Below are positions 49,405-62,800 of a DNA stretch of 64,000 nucleotides, piece by piece; position 1 is the first letter of the stretch, and every line of letters begins with the position of its first letter. Where the stretch lies: assembly GCA_916610825.1 (NCBI GenBank), contig OU744453.1, forward strand, positions 5,183,845 to 5,247,844, written 5' to 3'. Position numbers and translations under genes: made by a program. The notes below the pieces were generated by a model. It saw only the letters and a program-made list of their open reading frames with translations. It did not search any database and was not told the DNA's origin. The stretch is from Haliclystus octoradiatus. Taxonomy: Eukaryota > Cnidaria > Staurozoa > Stauromedusae > Haliclystidae.

Positions 49405-50894
49405 TCATGATGTAACTTTCCAAATTAACATTTCTGGATCAGGTATTGGAGTTACAAAGCTTTTTAATCGTTCCATACCAGCAGATTTTGCTTTTTTCTT
49501 TAAATCAACTCGACCTGATCCAATACTAACAAAATAGAGAGGTGACATCAAAAGACCTTCTCTTAACTGATCATCTTGTTTCGAGACTGATAATAAAGTG
49601 GCATAATATTTCTCTGGTGAATCTTTAACAAGAGATGCACTCAATGCTATATCATTATCATATTCACGAACTCCAATGCCATCAAAAGAACCATCTTGAC
49701 GTTTCTCAGATCTAGCAGTATTTATTAAAGGCGTGTATATATAATTGGGGTCGTCAGCTGGATGTTGCTCTTTTGCTTTATCTAGATCAAGCAAAGGCAG
49801 TGTTGTTGATTCTGAAGCTTGAAGTTTGGTATCAATAGATGGGGAATCTATATCAGTAACTTCTTTAATTTCGCTAGAGCTAGATGTCTTTATTTGCGGT
49901 TTTGGTAGCTCCATAGAGGGATCCCCTTCTTGTACACTGCTTAAGTCAGGCAGTACAGGAACAGGCATAGCATCTCTACTATACGTTCCACCATTTTCAG
50001 ACTTAATCGATTGATTTCGTTCCTGGGAAGTACTTGAAGTATCAGCTGTGGAGATCGATGAATCAGTTTCATTCATGGTTGAATCAGCGGAACGGATTAG
50101 GTCAAGTAACCGTGGTTTAAGCAATTCAGGTGTTGAAACAACTTGAACTTCGTTATCAATTGGTAAATTAGGCAACGGAGCATATTTATAATGTTTACTA
50201 ATGTCAATTGCCTGGTCACTATCATCGTTGTCATTAGGAAATACGGCTGTTTCATAAGTATCGTCATCTTTCATAGGAGTGCTTGAATTTGGCCTGTCTG
50301 TTCCTTCAAATCCAAGAAATTCATTCATAAGTTCAGAGAAATTCGTTTCAGGGACAACAGCAAGACCACCGACACTTGTCTTTGACGAAACATCACCAGA
50401 AACAACTGAATTTCCACCATTTGCATCTTTCTCGCGATTTATATCAACTGATATAAATGTTGACGATTTTTTATTTTTCCGTCGCCGATTTTGATCAACA
50501 CTTGTTTTGTCTTCAATAAATGAGAATTCTTGATCAGCATCAATCGAATCGTCACTATTGTAATCCCGAATATTCGTATTATCGTTTTCTTTATCTTCCG
50601 AATTGGTAAACGGATCGATTGTATCAGGACTATTGCCAAATGATTTTAACCATTGTTTATAAGAATCGGGTTGACTTGGACGGGAAGATGGCGAGTGTTC
50701 CTTACTGTTTTTAGGTTGTCCAGGTGCTGGGCGACGTTTTCGTTTCATTTTACCACTTTCAGGTTCAACCATAAAATACATTGGTTCACCAGTATCTTTA
50801 TCGCGTCGGACAGAATCGAGAGAATCGTCGAGTGAGTTTTCAAACTCATCTTTATTGATGCCGGTGTAAAATATCGATTTTCTTTTTGACAAAT
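49405..50894 (-). CDS. ARHGEF17: RhoGEF last exon: large disordered insertion and final blade strand
   Basis: A 1490-nt open exon (496 codons) after a TTATTCAG acceptor. It is dominated by Ser, Asp, Glu, Asn, Pro and Lys with no fold that I recognise, then ends in LYFVSIGSGRVD and PDPEMLIWKVTS. Human ARHGEF17, as I remember it, has a much shorter proline/serine loop at this point and ends in an L-L-W-R-V strand. The reading as one exon is supported by the uninterrupted frame and the phase match with the exon before. Confidence 0.85.
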
Positions 50895-53800
50895 CTGAAT
50901 AAATTTAAATTAATTCAACATAAATAAGCCATAATACTAATTTAACGTATCTATATACGCAGCTATAATAAAGCCATGAGATAAAAAAATATAAGAGAAA
51001 ATTTTATACGTAAATTCAAAATGGCAAATACTTGAAAATAGTGAAATAAATGGAATCAATTTATTGAGTTAGGTAAACATCCAAATACACTATACAATTA
51101 CTATACTATCAAGTTGTTAAAAGTAGACATTATGGTTGACTGAAAATTAGTTGGCTAGTTATTGGAAGAATAACATGAAAAACATCAAAAACAGTATAGT
51201 AGAAATACAGAATTTATTTGGAAATGGATTTCGCTTTTTGTCCAGCCATCTACATTCTACATTTACATTAAACAACATAATATTGTATCTTCTTTCGATG
51301 CCTTTCGTGATAGCTTCAAGTCCGTCAATAAAAACGACAATGAAAGAAGCAGGCCTTGTTGAAAAGAAGCGCCTGCATCCCAAAGATCTTTAAAAACGAC
51401 CTTAAGTTGGTAAATGAGTAATTGAGACGGTAATGCCTTACCGAAGGCATCCATACCACTGCTCTATTTCTAGAGGAGTGTCTCTCTCTTTGCTGAGAGC
51501 AGTGATGTTAAGTGCTCTTTATTGATCTCAGTCGCAACACTGCAAATCAATTTCAGATGGACGTCGATTGTCAATGCGCAACGATGCGATGAAGCTACTC
51601 ACAATGCGATTCACTCTGGACAATTCGATCCGCCATGCTTAGATGGCACTCATTTCATGATTCAGATAAAGTCAAGGCATAAAGTTTATAAATAAAACCA
51701 AATAAGAGGTGCGAAAGAATGAAATATGTATAAATAAGGAAAGTTTAAACTGCCTGGCGAGGGAAATTTCCGGTTGAATATTTGCAAAGCACTTTTAAGG
51801 GAAAATTATGCGGTCGAATGGACTGAAAAATGTTTTCGATCCAATGCACAGCATGATTCTAATTATGAATGAAACCGGTTGATGTGTGCTGCTGAAAAGA
51901 CTTGGAGAAACAGAGAAAACTTATTAGATTATTAGGAAATAATTAATTAAAAAAAATATATAATAAAAAAGTAAACGAAACAAAGTATATTTTGAGCAGT
52001 TTCAAGATTTTCTACAGTATTTATAGCAGAGCAGCATAGCGTCTGCCGGTAAAACTCATAATGGTTGGATTCGAAACAAATTACATGTTCAATCAGCAAG
52101 CAAATTTACTACTTAGTGATATAAGACCAGAGATTAGTAATCTTAGAAAACAATACTAAAATCTCATTCTAAATTTCATACCTTCACTCTCCAAGTAGTT
52201 CTTCAAATTCCTTCTCAATCGGAAAGCATTTAAACAGCGTACAGCTCCCTCGTGTCCATGAAATGATATAAATGCACCACCAGACACTAATGGTACACCA
52301 CCCAGACGAGGCAAACGATAACTTAATATGAGACCAACGCTTGTACCAACCCATAATAAACCTTCGCATGAACGCAGAGATGTAATATGAGTCTTTTCCA
52401 CAGCAATATTTTGTATTCGACCATCAACATCTGAATCATATATATAATAAAATAATAAAAATTGAAATTGAGACGGTATCGTCCTACAGAAGGCACCCGT
52501 ATACCACTCCTCTATTTCTAAATTCCTTCTATTTCCTGCGGCCTTGGTGTAGTGGCTAGGGCGTTGGACCACGAGTTCAATCTCGGGTTCAATCCCTGTC
52601 CGGAGCATTATAGGCTGGCGTCAGGAAGGGCATCCGGCTATTAAACGCACACAAGCTTCAAAATAATAACAAATTAACCAACCACCCACCCCGGTGAAGA
52701 AAAGCTGCAAGCTTACCCGGTTTGTGGATAAATGATAAGTCAAAAAAAAAAAAAATGAGCGGCTCTTTTCACTATGAGCAATGATTGTAAATGCTCTTTA
52801 CTGATCTCAGCCGCGACATTGCAGATCAATTTTAACAGATTTCATGGTAGATAGGCCTCGATTAATCAATGCGCAGCGATGTCCTGCAGCTACTCACAAT
52901 GGAATTCCCTCAGGACTATTCCATCCGCCATTAGAAGATGGTACTCATTTGATGAAATAGATAATGTCAAAGGTGAGATAACCTTCAGAGGATTTGAACC
53001 ACAGTCGATCAGATATACAGATTTGAAGTCCGATTGCGGATATGTACGCTGTACACAACGGAATGCAATAAAAATAATAATAATGTTCATTTATATAGGG
53101 TAAATAATAATAATATTCATAATGTAGGGTAGATAGTATAAATGCATAATTGCCTATTCTCCATCAACTTTTCAGGTCAAAATAACAAAAGTTCAAACAC
53201 GATTGTACTTAAATAAGAAAATGTTTCTTGCTGTATGGAAACGTGTCAATGTTCTCGTTTCAATCAAAAATGTGTTAGCTTCAATTAAGAAAATATTGAC
53301 TTGTTTTAAACACAAACATTTTCTGCGTAGAACATACAAGTAATATGCCTGCATGACGCTCTATAATTTAACATGTAGTCTAAAAAGAATGATTCAATAA
53401 TTTCTTGACAAATTTCAAGGCCAAATATTGGAGTATTGTAGTAAAAATACTCGGAAAAAGTAAAAAAAAAACCATCTGATGACTTTGATGTTTTATTTCA
53501 AAAATTTGATATTTGAGCTTGCAAACAAATACACGAGTTTTGAAAGTTCGTAAAGTAAGAACACTGTAGTTTTACCTCCTTTCATTCGGGAAATAGGACT
53601 TGCAACATTCAATGTTTGTAAGCATTCATAAGTTTCAGAATGATACAATTGTAATTTACAACTCTTCCATGTTGATACCCAGACCCCAGATCCAAATGAT
53701 ACTAAATGTTTAACATATTGTTTTGGATTTGTACTGACTTCAATGTGATTCTAGAAGTGGATAAATAAATAAACAAATGAATGAATAAATGGAGAACATG

Positions 53801-56800
53801 AATGAATAAATTAAAGAAAAACAAAGTCATATTAAAAAGACTACATTTCAATATCAGTATTTATTATAAATCCATCAGTTTTTTATAGTGGGTTTTCTGC
53901 CACTCATAAAAGCAGTATTCCATAAAGTTGATATTTCACAGGTAAAAACATGATATTTTGACACGTAGAAATAACACTTTTCAATCAATCACAAACCGTC
54001 TTGCATTTAAGTTACCAAGGAAATTCATGCTTTCGAAACTAAAACTCGCTCGCAGAGGCTCGCTTTGAGATAGAGATTAGACATAAATCCCATATCTCTG
54101 CGCGCCCATGAAATATTCTCTATATATCAGACAATACAATATGTATCTTTCTTTTATTTCAATTAACATTTTCATAATATAATTGAATCAAGAACCTAAA
54201 ACAGTATAATTGAAGCCAAAGTTCTCGTTTACGTAAAACTTCGATCAAGCATTTTTAAGCTTGCAAAATACCTTTATTCCGGAGGGTAACTTCCATTGCG
54301 TTTCGACGCGGTTGTTCAAATAGAACTTTGTGAGGATGATCATAAAAATATTTCACATCATGAAAAAGATACCACATATATTTTGTTTAAAAAGGACCTA
54401 AATTCCTCTAAGAAAATTTAAGCAAAAAAAATTTTAATGAAAAAAAAATGTAAATGAAAATAAAATTGTGATAGGTGAAGCATACTCAATTTTTTTCTTC
54501 TAAATTTTAGGTACCCCCTAATATTTGAGAGTCCTCTTCCAACAGTATGGAAGTTACAACTTGGTCATTTATAGCTTGCAAGTAAAAAACAAAAGTTGAA
54601 AGGTTGGCTTCAAACAAAAACATTCGATTTTGAATCAACAAAAAATTCTTACAAGAATCTAAGAATGCGCATGTGAATGCAAAGTAAGCTAACCTAAGGA
54701 CGATTTAGATACCTGCAAGAATTTAATGATAGATTTTACAGTCAAACTCGTTAAAACGGTCACCTCTATACATCGGCCACCTGTCTATAGAAGTACCCCA
54801 AGGGCCGACAAAATTAGGAATCCTGGAATCCTAGATTCCAGAAGGTTATAGCATATTCAGAAAAAAATGATATTTTTAATGATTTATTGGTCAAACATCC
54901 ACAAACAAATTCTCGAGAAAATGTTGAAATGTGTCTAGGATTCCAGAACTAATGTCAGACACTGACTCTTGGTATATCTAAAATAGAATAAGTAATATTT
55001 TCTATTGAATGAACACTGTATATAAGGGCCACCTGTTTATAGTGGTCATCCTAGCAATTTCTATAATAGTATTTTCTGTTGAATCAATCCTGTATATAAG
55101 GTCATGTGTCTATAGTGGTCACTTTTGCTATGTCTAAATAATAGTTTTTATAGATCAACCCTGTATATAAGGCAGATATGAGAATTGAAATTCCAAAAAT
55201 AGTCTGAAAAATACAATATCTTGATAAATTTTAATGGAATTGAATAAGAAAAAGCAATAACTAGAGTTTCACAAAACCCAAAATAGTCTGAAATCCGCAA
55301 AAAGTCAGAAAATTCTCATGTCTGAAATTAAGGTCACCTGTTTATAGTGGTCGCTTTTGGTATGTCTAAAATAGTATTTTCTGTTGAATTAAACCTGTAT
55401 ATAGCTTCCACCTGTATATAATGGTCAATTTATCTTCTTCCATAAGCTGGTTATTATACACAGGTTTCGACGTAGATCATTGCATGTTACATTACCTCTG
55501 CCCCTAATGTTTCACAATTTAGCACATGGATTTGATTAGCACATGCGCACCACAGATGACCAGCAGCTTCTGTCATACTGAGAATTGGCGATGAGTCCAA
55601 AAAGAGAAGCGTTGGATTCTTTAAATCCCATAACCCACCTATATAGAAATAAAAACACAAAAGATGAACACACAATTCACAAATCAATTCACGTTGCGTA
55701 TTAAAGGTATTTAAATCAAATGTAGATGTCAGCAAGGTAGATTATAAATCTAACATCATGGTAGTAGTATAGTCCCATAAAAATATCAATAAATCATAAA
55801 ACTCAGGTAGATGTAGAAAGATACCAGAACTAGTTCAGATGTGCATTTTAAAATATATTTTTTCTCAAATTAGTTCAATGAAACATGGTTAATAATTCTC
55901 GAAAATCTTTAAATAACGATCTAATCGTCAAAGTATTTAAATGATTGGTATGGTATACTGCACTATACTATAATTTGATGAGATTGTACATAAAACATTT
56001 ATGCTTAGAATATATATATGAAATATGTATTAGATTAGTAGTCTTGCAAAAGAAAAAGGAAATTAATGATCTTTGAATTAAACCAAAGACATGTGTTGTG
56101 AAGCTTAGTTGTGTTGGATTGACAGCTATTAGCGATACTTCAAGCGTATCCTCTGCGAAAAAAGTTTATGAGTTCATGAATGTGAAATTGCCAAAAAGTT
56201 CATGAACTGTTCAAGGACAATTCATGAACCAGTTAATGAACCGGTTCATGAAGTGTCTGCGAACTCATTGTGACCACTTATGAACTGTTCATGAAGCCAC
56301 AAAAAAAAACTGTGCTTGAAAGTTCATGAGCTTATGGATTTTATCCACATGGGATTTTACTGAAATGACGATATATATGTTAATATTATGACGGTCATGT
56401 ATTTCCATGCTATCACATTCAATATAGTCATCATCATCATCATTGATTTATTTAGTAATTCTCTTATAGCCTAAGGGCATTTTTTACAGGAGAAATATTA
56501 TCAACTTCAACGTCAAACACATACACACAAAACATTTGATTACCTCCTTTTTGTCTGAAACAAGCTAACATTCCATTAGCCATACCAGCAAACATATAAT
56601 GGTCAACACGCCTAAAATAGATTAAATTAATTGATGTTAACATCATTCTGACGTACGCACACGCCATAAGCGTAGCTCATCACATTAGAGAATTGAATCA
56701 TTGATGGAAATGACTTTGAAAAATCTTAATATTATCCTACGCCAAGGCACCCGTACCTCTCTTCAATTTCTAGGAGTGACTCTTTGTACTCAGAGCAATG

Positions 56801-59800
56801 ATAATCAATGCCTCTCCCTGGTGCGACAGACTCAGTCCCAACAGATTTCATGGCAGCTAGACCTTGATTGTTAAGGCACAGCGGTAAATAGTAACAGTTG
56901 AGACAATACCCTGCCAAAGGTGTCCGTACCACTCTGGTATTTCTAGATGAGTGGCTCGTTAATTTTATCTCAGTTGTGACAGTGCAGCATATTTCAATAC
57001 AGATAGACCTTGATAGTCTAGAAACAGTTGTAACAGCATTATATAACCATACTTCGTCTAGACCTTTGCTCAGAACTGAAGCCTGGACACTCTGTCATAT
57101 GAGTTGAAAAAGTAGCATATGGGATATATTACCAAGAGGGGTTATTTCACAGAGTGAAGGGCTTGTGAATTTGATTGATGATATGCTTCGGAATGTTGGT
57201 CACTTAAGGCAAGTTACATGTCATGTTAAGTTTTATTACGGCCTAACACAGGTGGTTGCATGTCGAGATGTGTGCAAGTTTGGGCAATTCCAAATTTTCA
57301 AGTCTACTAAAATGGGCAGTGATCATAAGGGAGCTTGAAAAACAGTTGAGTTTGACTGGCATCTACATTACTAAGCTCACCTGAGACAAATTACAGCATC
57401 TCTTTGTTGCACAATAAGTGCTGTATTTTCTCGATCGCTTGATTCAGCTTCATAAATAATAATACTAAAATGATAAACACACACACAATAATTTGATGGC
57501 AAATAATCGACCTATACACTCAACTCAACTAGTGTTTGTCAAGGGCACAACAAATTGCTTTGTGATTTCACATGGTAAACTTGACCAGCAAACCTTTGAA
57601 AAAGAACAATATTTTATTCCATAGTTTCCACAATTTGTCTTCAAACATCAAATGAAAATCATGGCCGTGAAAGCATTTTAACAGAGGATTCAGTATATGA
57701 ACGTTAAGCAGCATAGCTTTTAGTGAAATTTACGATAACACAATAAAATATTGTTTTTTCTTTCATGAAAATTGTATGCAAAAATGTCCATGAAAAGTGA
57801 ACATTTCACATTAATGAATTTCAAAATCATTGTCTGGGAATAATTTATGAACAGTTCATGAACAATATACATCATACGTTCATAAGTATCACAATGGGCG
57901 TACATTGTAGACTTGGAAAAAGGGCAGCCATGGAATTCTTAGCAATATACTGTAGTGAAATCTTACAGTTTAATATGCTGCATCACCATCAATACTGTTA
58001 CATTTAATATACAGTCGGACTTGCTTAATATCCCCTCCCTGGTATAAATGAAAAGCGGAATATTAAGCTAGGTGGGATATTAAGCGAGGTAGAACTATGA
58101 GAGTTTGTATGGAGAATGGAAAATAGAAAACAGTTTTATGTGGGGATATTAAGCAAGGTGGGATATTAAAAGAGGGGATATTAATCGAGTTTGACTGTAG
58201 TATCCCATTCTGAAATACATAAGGCTTAACATCAACAAAAGCAGAATCCAGTGCAAGAAAATTCTTCGGTTTGATTAAAATGACTCTCAATTATATGTCA
58301 ATAAACGTCTATCATTTTTCAATTATAATTTATAGTTAAATATACAAATATTTAACAACTATTTTTACAAATAATTTATCGACAAACAGACAGTACTATT
58401 AATATAGAGATAGTTAGAAACAGTTCATTTTCAGTAAGGTTTGTTTATAGTTTATCTACTCATGAACTATATCTAGCAGGTGGATGTCATGGAAAAATCA
58501 TCACAAGGCCAAGATGATCAACATTAGCTCACCAACAGCATTAGTCAGTGCCATATAATAACAATTCATAGATTAACTTACGCTCCTGACATCGTTCCGA
58601 TCCATACTAAAGTCTCCAATGATTCTCTAAGATCACCAAATTTTGGAGTTACAGCTATCTCTGCACATAATATTCTTGAATTGGTGGCCACGAAAGCTTC
58701 AGTAATACGCGGTGCAGATGTCATTGACATTGACATAATAGAAATTTGACCAGCATGTTCATGACCACTGAATATCCAAACAACTGGATCTTTATGGTCA
58801 CTCAAAGGAACTTCAATCATACATTCAACCTAGAATAGAATCAGCACATTTTATCAATACAATATAGATACGTTTGTGAATAAACTGCGTAATTAGTCAT
58901 CGGCCACGTTACTGGTCAATATGGACATCGAACGAAATTGAGAAATGACTGAACGTTGTCGATTCTAAACTGTATTGACTGCTCCATGTTTTGCAACTGG
59001 AAAGACCCAGCGGAAAAATCGGCTATGTCAACAAACACAATAGACTTTATTATCGTTAAACTCCTTCTCCGCAGCGCATTTTCCATACTTCTAATTCACT
59101 TTTGGGGTATGAAAAATGGGACATTAAGTGGGTGAAACATCAAGAGTAGTAGAAGAATGTGAGAGTTTGTATGAAGAAGAGAAACCAGAAATTAGATTTA
59201 TGTGGGGAGATTGAATTTGAGAAAAGTAGTTATAAAATGTATCAACATTTCATAGAAATGCCATTAAACATTCCTAACTTGTGTCTTGTTTCCAGTTCAA
59301 ACTTCATTTCATTACCTTTAATAAATATACTAAAGTAAAAATAAAATAAGGGAAACGTAATTGGACACCTTCTGGGTTTGAGCTAACCTTCCGGGAACCA
59401 CAAATTTTCTAACAACCAGTAGAGTAGAACCTCTGACCCGTCATTAATGGCCACATTCAGTAGATACTATTGCTGGTTGTTATACACAGGTTATATTGCA
59501 CTCACCACTAATTTTGTATCAATCATAAATAGGGGAACAGATTGAGCAAGTAATGGTAGGTTTTTTCTTAACACAGCAATACTACCACTGCTTGACAATT
59601 CATTACCAGGTAAATACCATCCAGGATTGTTATTGCATGCTGAATAAAAAGAAGAAGGCTGCAATTACCAAACAATTTACTTTTCATGAGGTTTTGACAA
59701 CACCTTCATGGCATTTTGAATTTGTCATGGTGTTTTCGCAACACCTTCAACCCAAAAGTACTGGATTGATTTCTAAATCTGATGATTATCCAAACAGAAC

Positions 59801-62800
59801 GTCAAAATCAAACACTGATTCAAATTTAAAATTACGTTACGTTAAAGCAGAATAAGAATCACCTACACAGTCTAAGTTTAGCATTTTCTAATTCAGATGC
59901 CCATTGAAGTTTCACTTTAGAAGAGGGGATGTTGAACAAAAATGAAGCGTCTGCATCTCTATTGAAAAATAATAAAAATAATCAAAGTTACAAATTCTTG
60001 CAAGACTAGACTTACAGTTCAAGATACAGCTCAAGCTTGGCTACTGTATATTGTACACAGACTCTGATATTTGCTCCATATCCTCACCAGACTGCTACGC
60101 TTGCTCACAATCAGACAAATAACCTGCTTCTTAATACCACCCAAACTCTTAATGATTTTGCTTCTTTCTTTACAATGATTTATCACAACATCATATTCAA
60201 TCTTTGCAGTTTCCAATCATATTTTCTCTGCTTTACAATAATTATGTTTGCATTTAATCAGGGTCTGACAAAAGTGGGGATCCTGGGATCCTAGATCCCG
60301 GAAGGATAGAGCAAATTCAGAAGAAAATTGTCGGAAACTGCTTTCAATCTTCATTTTCACCGTGAAATTTGATTGACTTATCCTAGCATATATGCTAATT
60401 TACTTTATGCATTGTCCCCCGATAAACAAGCATCGCTCAAGGGGTGACCCAAATTATTTATAAATGTGAATTAATCAATATAACCGTAATTAGAAAATGT
60501 TGTAACTATTGTTCACAGAAGTGGTTGAATATACATCTATCTATCTATAATTGAAACATGTGACACGCGTATTTCTAATTACACAGCAGAAAACCAATCT
60601 CAAGATGTAATATAAATATCCTGTCAATTAGTATCAAATACACAGAAATATTGCAAATTTATATCATGTTTATGTTTAGTAAATCATGTCCAATCGATAT
60701 AGTACTGTGCGAACTATCCTTTATTTCTATTAAATGCTTTATATAGCAATCATGTGACAATGAGTGGGTTTAAATTCCTTAATTACCAGGAAATAGTTAA
60801 ATATGAATATGGATGGATGGACAAATGAATATGAAATTAAAAGGATTTTAATATTAAAAAGAGCCCTTCAGAGAGAAGTTAATGGATAGTTCATGAACTT
60901 CTGGATTAGCTCAAATGGCAGAGCAACCAAACTTCAGATCGGACCATATCTGATCGACTGTGGTTCAAATCCCCCAAAGGTCAACTCAGGTTTGACTTTA
61001 TCTTAAACATCAAATGAGTACCATCTAAGGATGGCGGATGGAATTGGTCTAAAGGGAATTGCATTGTGAGTAGCTACGGTGCATCGTTGCGCATTGACAA
61101 TCAAGACTTATATGCCATGAAATCTGTCGAATTGATCTGCAGTGTCACGGCTGAGATCAATAAAGAGCGTTTAACATCATTGCTCACAGCGAAAAGAGTC
61201 CCTCCTCTAGAAATAGAGGAGCGGTACGGGTGCCATTGGTAGAGCGATACCGTCTAAATTACTTACTTATTTGAACTGCTCATAAACTTGACGCGAGAAT
61301 ATTAATAATTTAGCAAAATGAACACTGTGGATCAATGCACAACTGTACTATGCCGCGTTTTTGTGAACACTTTGGAATTAGTTTTGGCGTGCTAAGAATA
61401 TTGAGTCTTAATAAAGACGGAAGTGTTGGAGATCTTACTTCGTTGGTAACCGGAGCTCAAGCCAATGCATATTTGCCATTTCAGTTTCTAATTCTAGCTT
61501 TTCTTTCACAGCACGATACCAATCATCAATTCGTTCTTTACTAACAACCTGAGACAAAGATTCAGCGAATATGGAATTACTACCAGGTAAATAACAAGAA
61601 ATTAGATTTTCAGCAAGACAACAACAAAAACCTATAATATCTCCTTCTAACCAACTGCAATTGCCGCACCACATGGTCCAACAAAATGGTTTTCATTTCG
61701 CAAAGGTCAACTTTTTAGATCAATGTTTGAGTAATTTTAATAACATAACAATGTAACATTGAAGATTTAATTTAGATATGTTCTTCTGATTTTTGCTTAA
61801 TATCCAGCATTTTTGCTAGATAGAATTATGTCCACGCAGGTAATCAGTTGCAGCTATTCAGTTAAAACTCTGCAACTAAAACGATAATTACAGCATCTAA
61901 TTAGTCATAGCTATTCAGTTCAGTAGCTACAAGACAATTTGTTGGGAAAATGATCTACTTTTAGCTGGTGACAAAAATTTGGAGCCATTTAATGTTCATG
62001 AACTGTTCATGAACTGTTCATGAACTCCTGAACTGTTTTTCGCAGGGGAATGGTCGTTCTCATTTAAAATTCAATAAAGGTTCAAAAATCCAATGGTCAA
62101 GCTCAAGCTCAAGTCAAAAGAGTCAATCGAGAGTCAAAAGAGAGGAAAACCCCTTAAGAAATACTAGAACAATAGAAACAAAAAAGATGGATTTCCTTTG
62201 TTTTGAAATTGATGAAAACAAGAAAATCAGCCTTTCTGGAATCCAACTTTAATGATACAAGAAAGACAATGATAACAGCCATAATCAAACACGTGCTCTT
62301 GATAATAATACAACAGAGGCTAAACATAATGGAACTTATAACATAATAGGATAAAAATGATAAAAACAAACTAGCAAGTGAGTATCTTTGAACAATACTT
62401 ACATTGTACATGGTACGTAAAGTGGATACAAGACCAGAAATCTGACCAATCACAGTCATATCATGTTGAAGATTTTCTAATTTTTGTTTTGCTGTTTTAT
62501 TTGTTGGCCTAGGGCTTGTACCTTATAAAAATACAACAAATAAAAGAGCTAAATATCAAAAATTAGTTTTACTGCTTTTCTAAATTCAATAAACTACCAA
62601 AATGTTTGCTAACTTTGCTCTTATGTCAGATATACACTTCTTATTGTCAATATCAACTTCGATTAGCTGCAAAATTTTCCAATTACATATATATAAAAAC
62701 ATGTGAGAGGATTGGTGAATAGATTCATATTGTGAGGCGTGAGTGTTCTAACTTGAAGTAACTGCAATGTGACCAGACCATGCAAAAAATATTTAGGTCA

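Noticed and set aside
49187..49423. Possible extra exon downstream of the RhoGEF stop
   Set aside because: The in-frame TGA at 49405-49407 follows the conserved L-I-W-K-V strand, and the sequence beyond is a palindromic dispersed repeat.
52156..52608. 150-codon open frame as a single exon
   Set aside because: Its upstream part runs through SINE sequence and past the GATTCAG acceptor at 52431; its end runs past the GTATGA donor at 52181. The real exon is 52182-52430.
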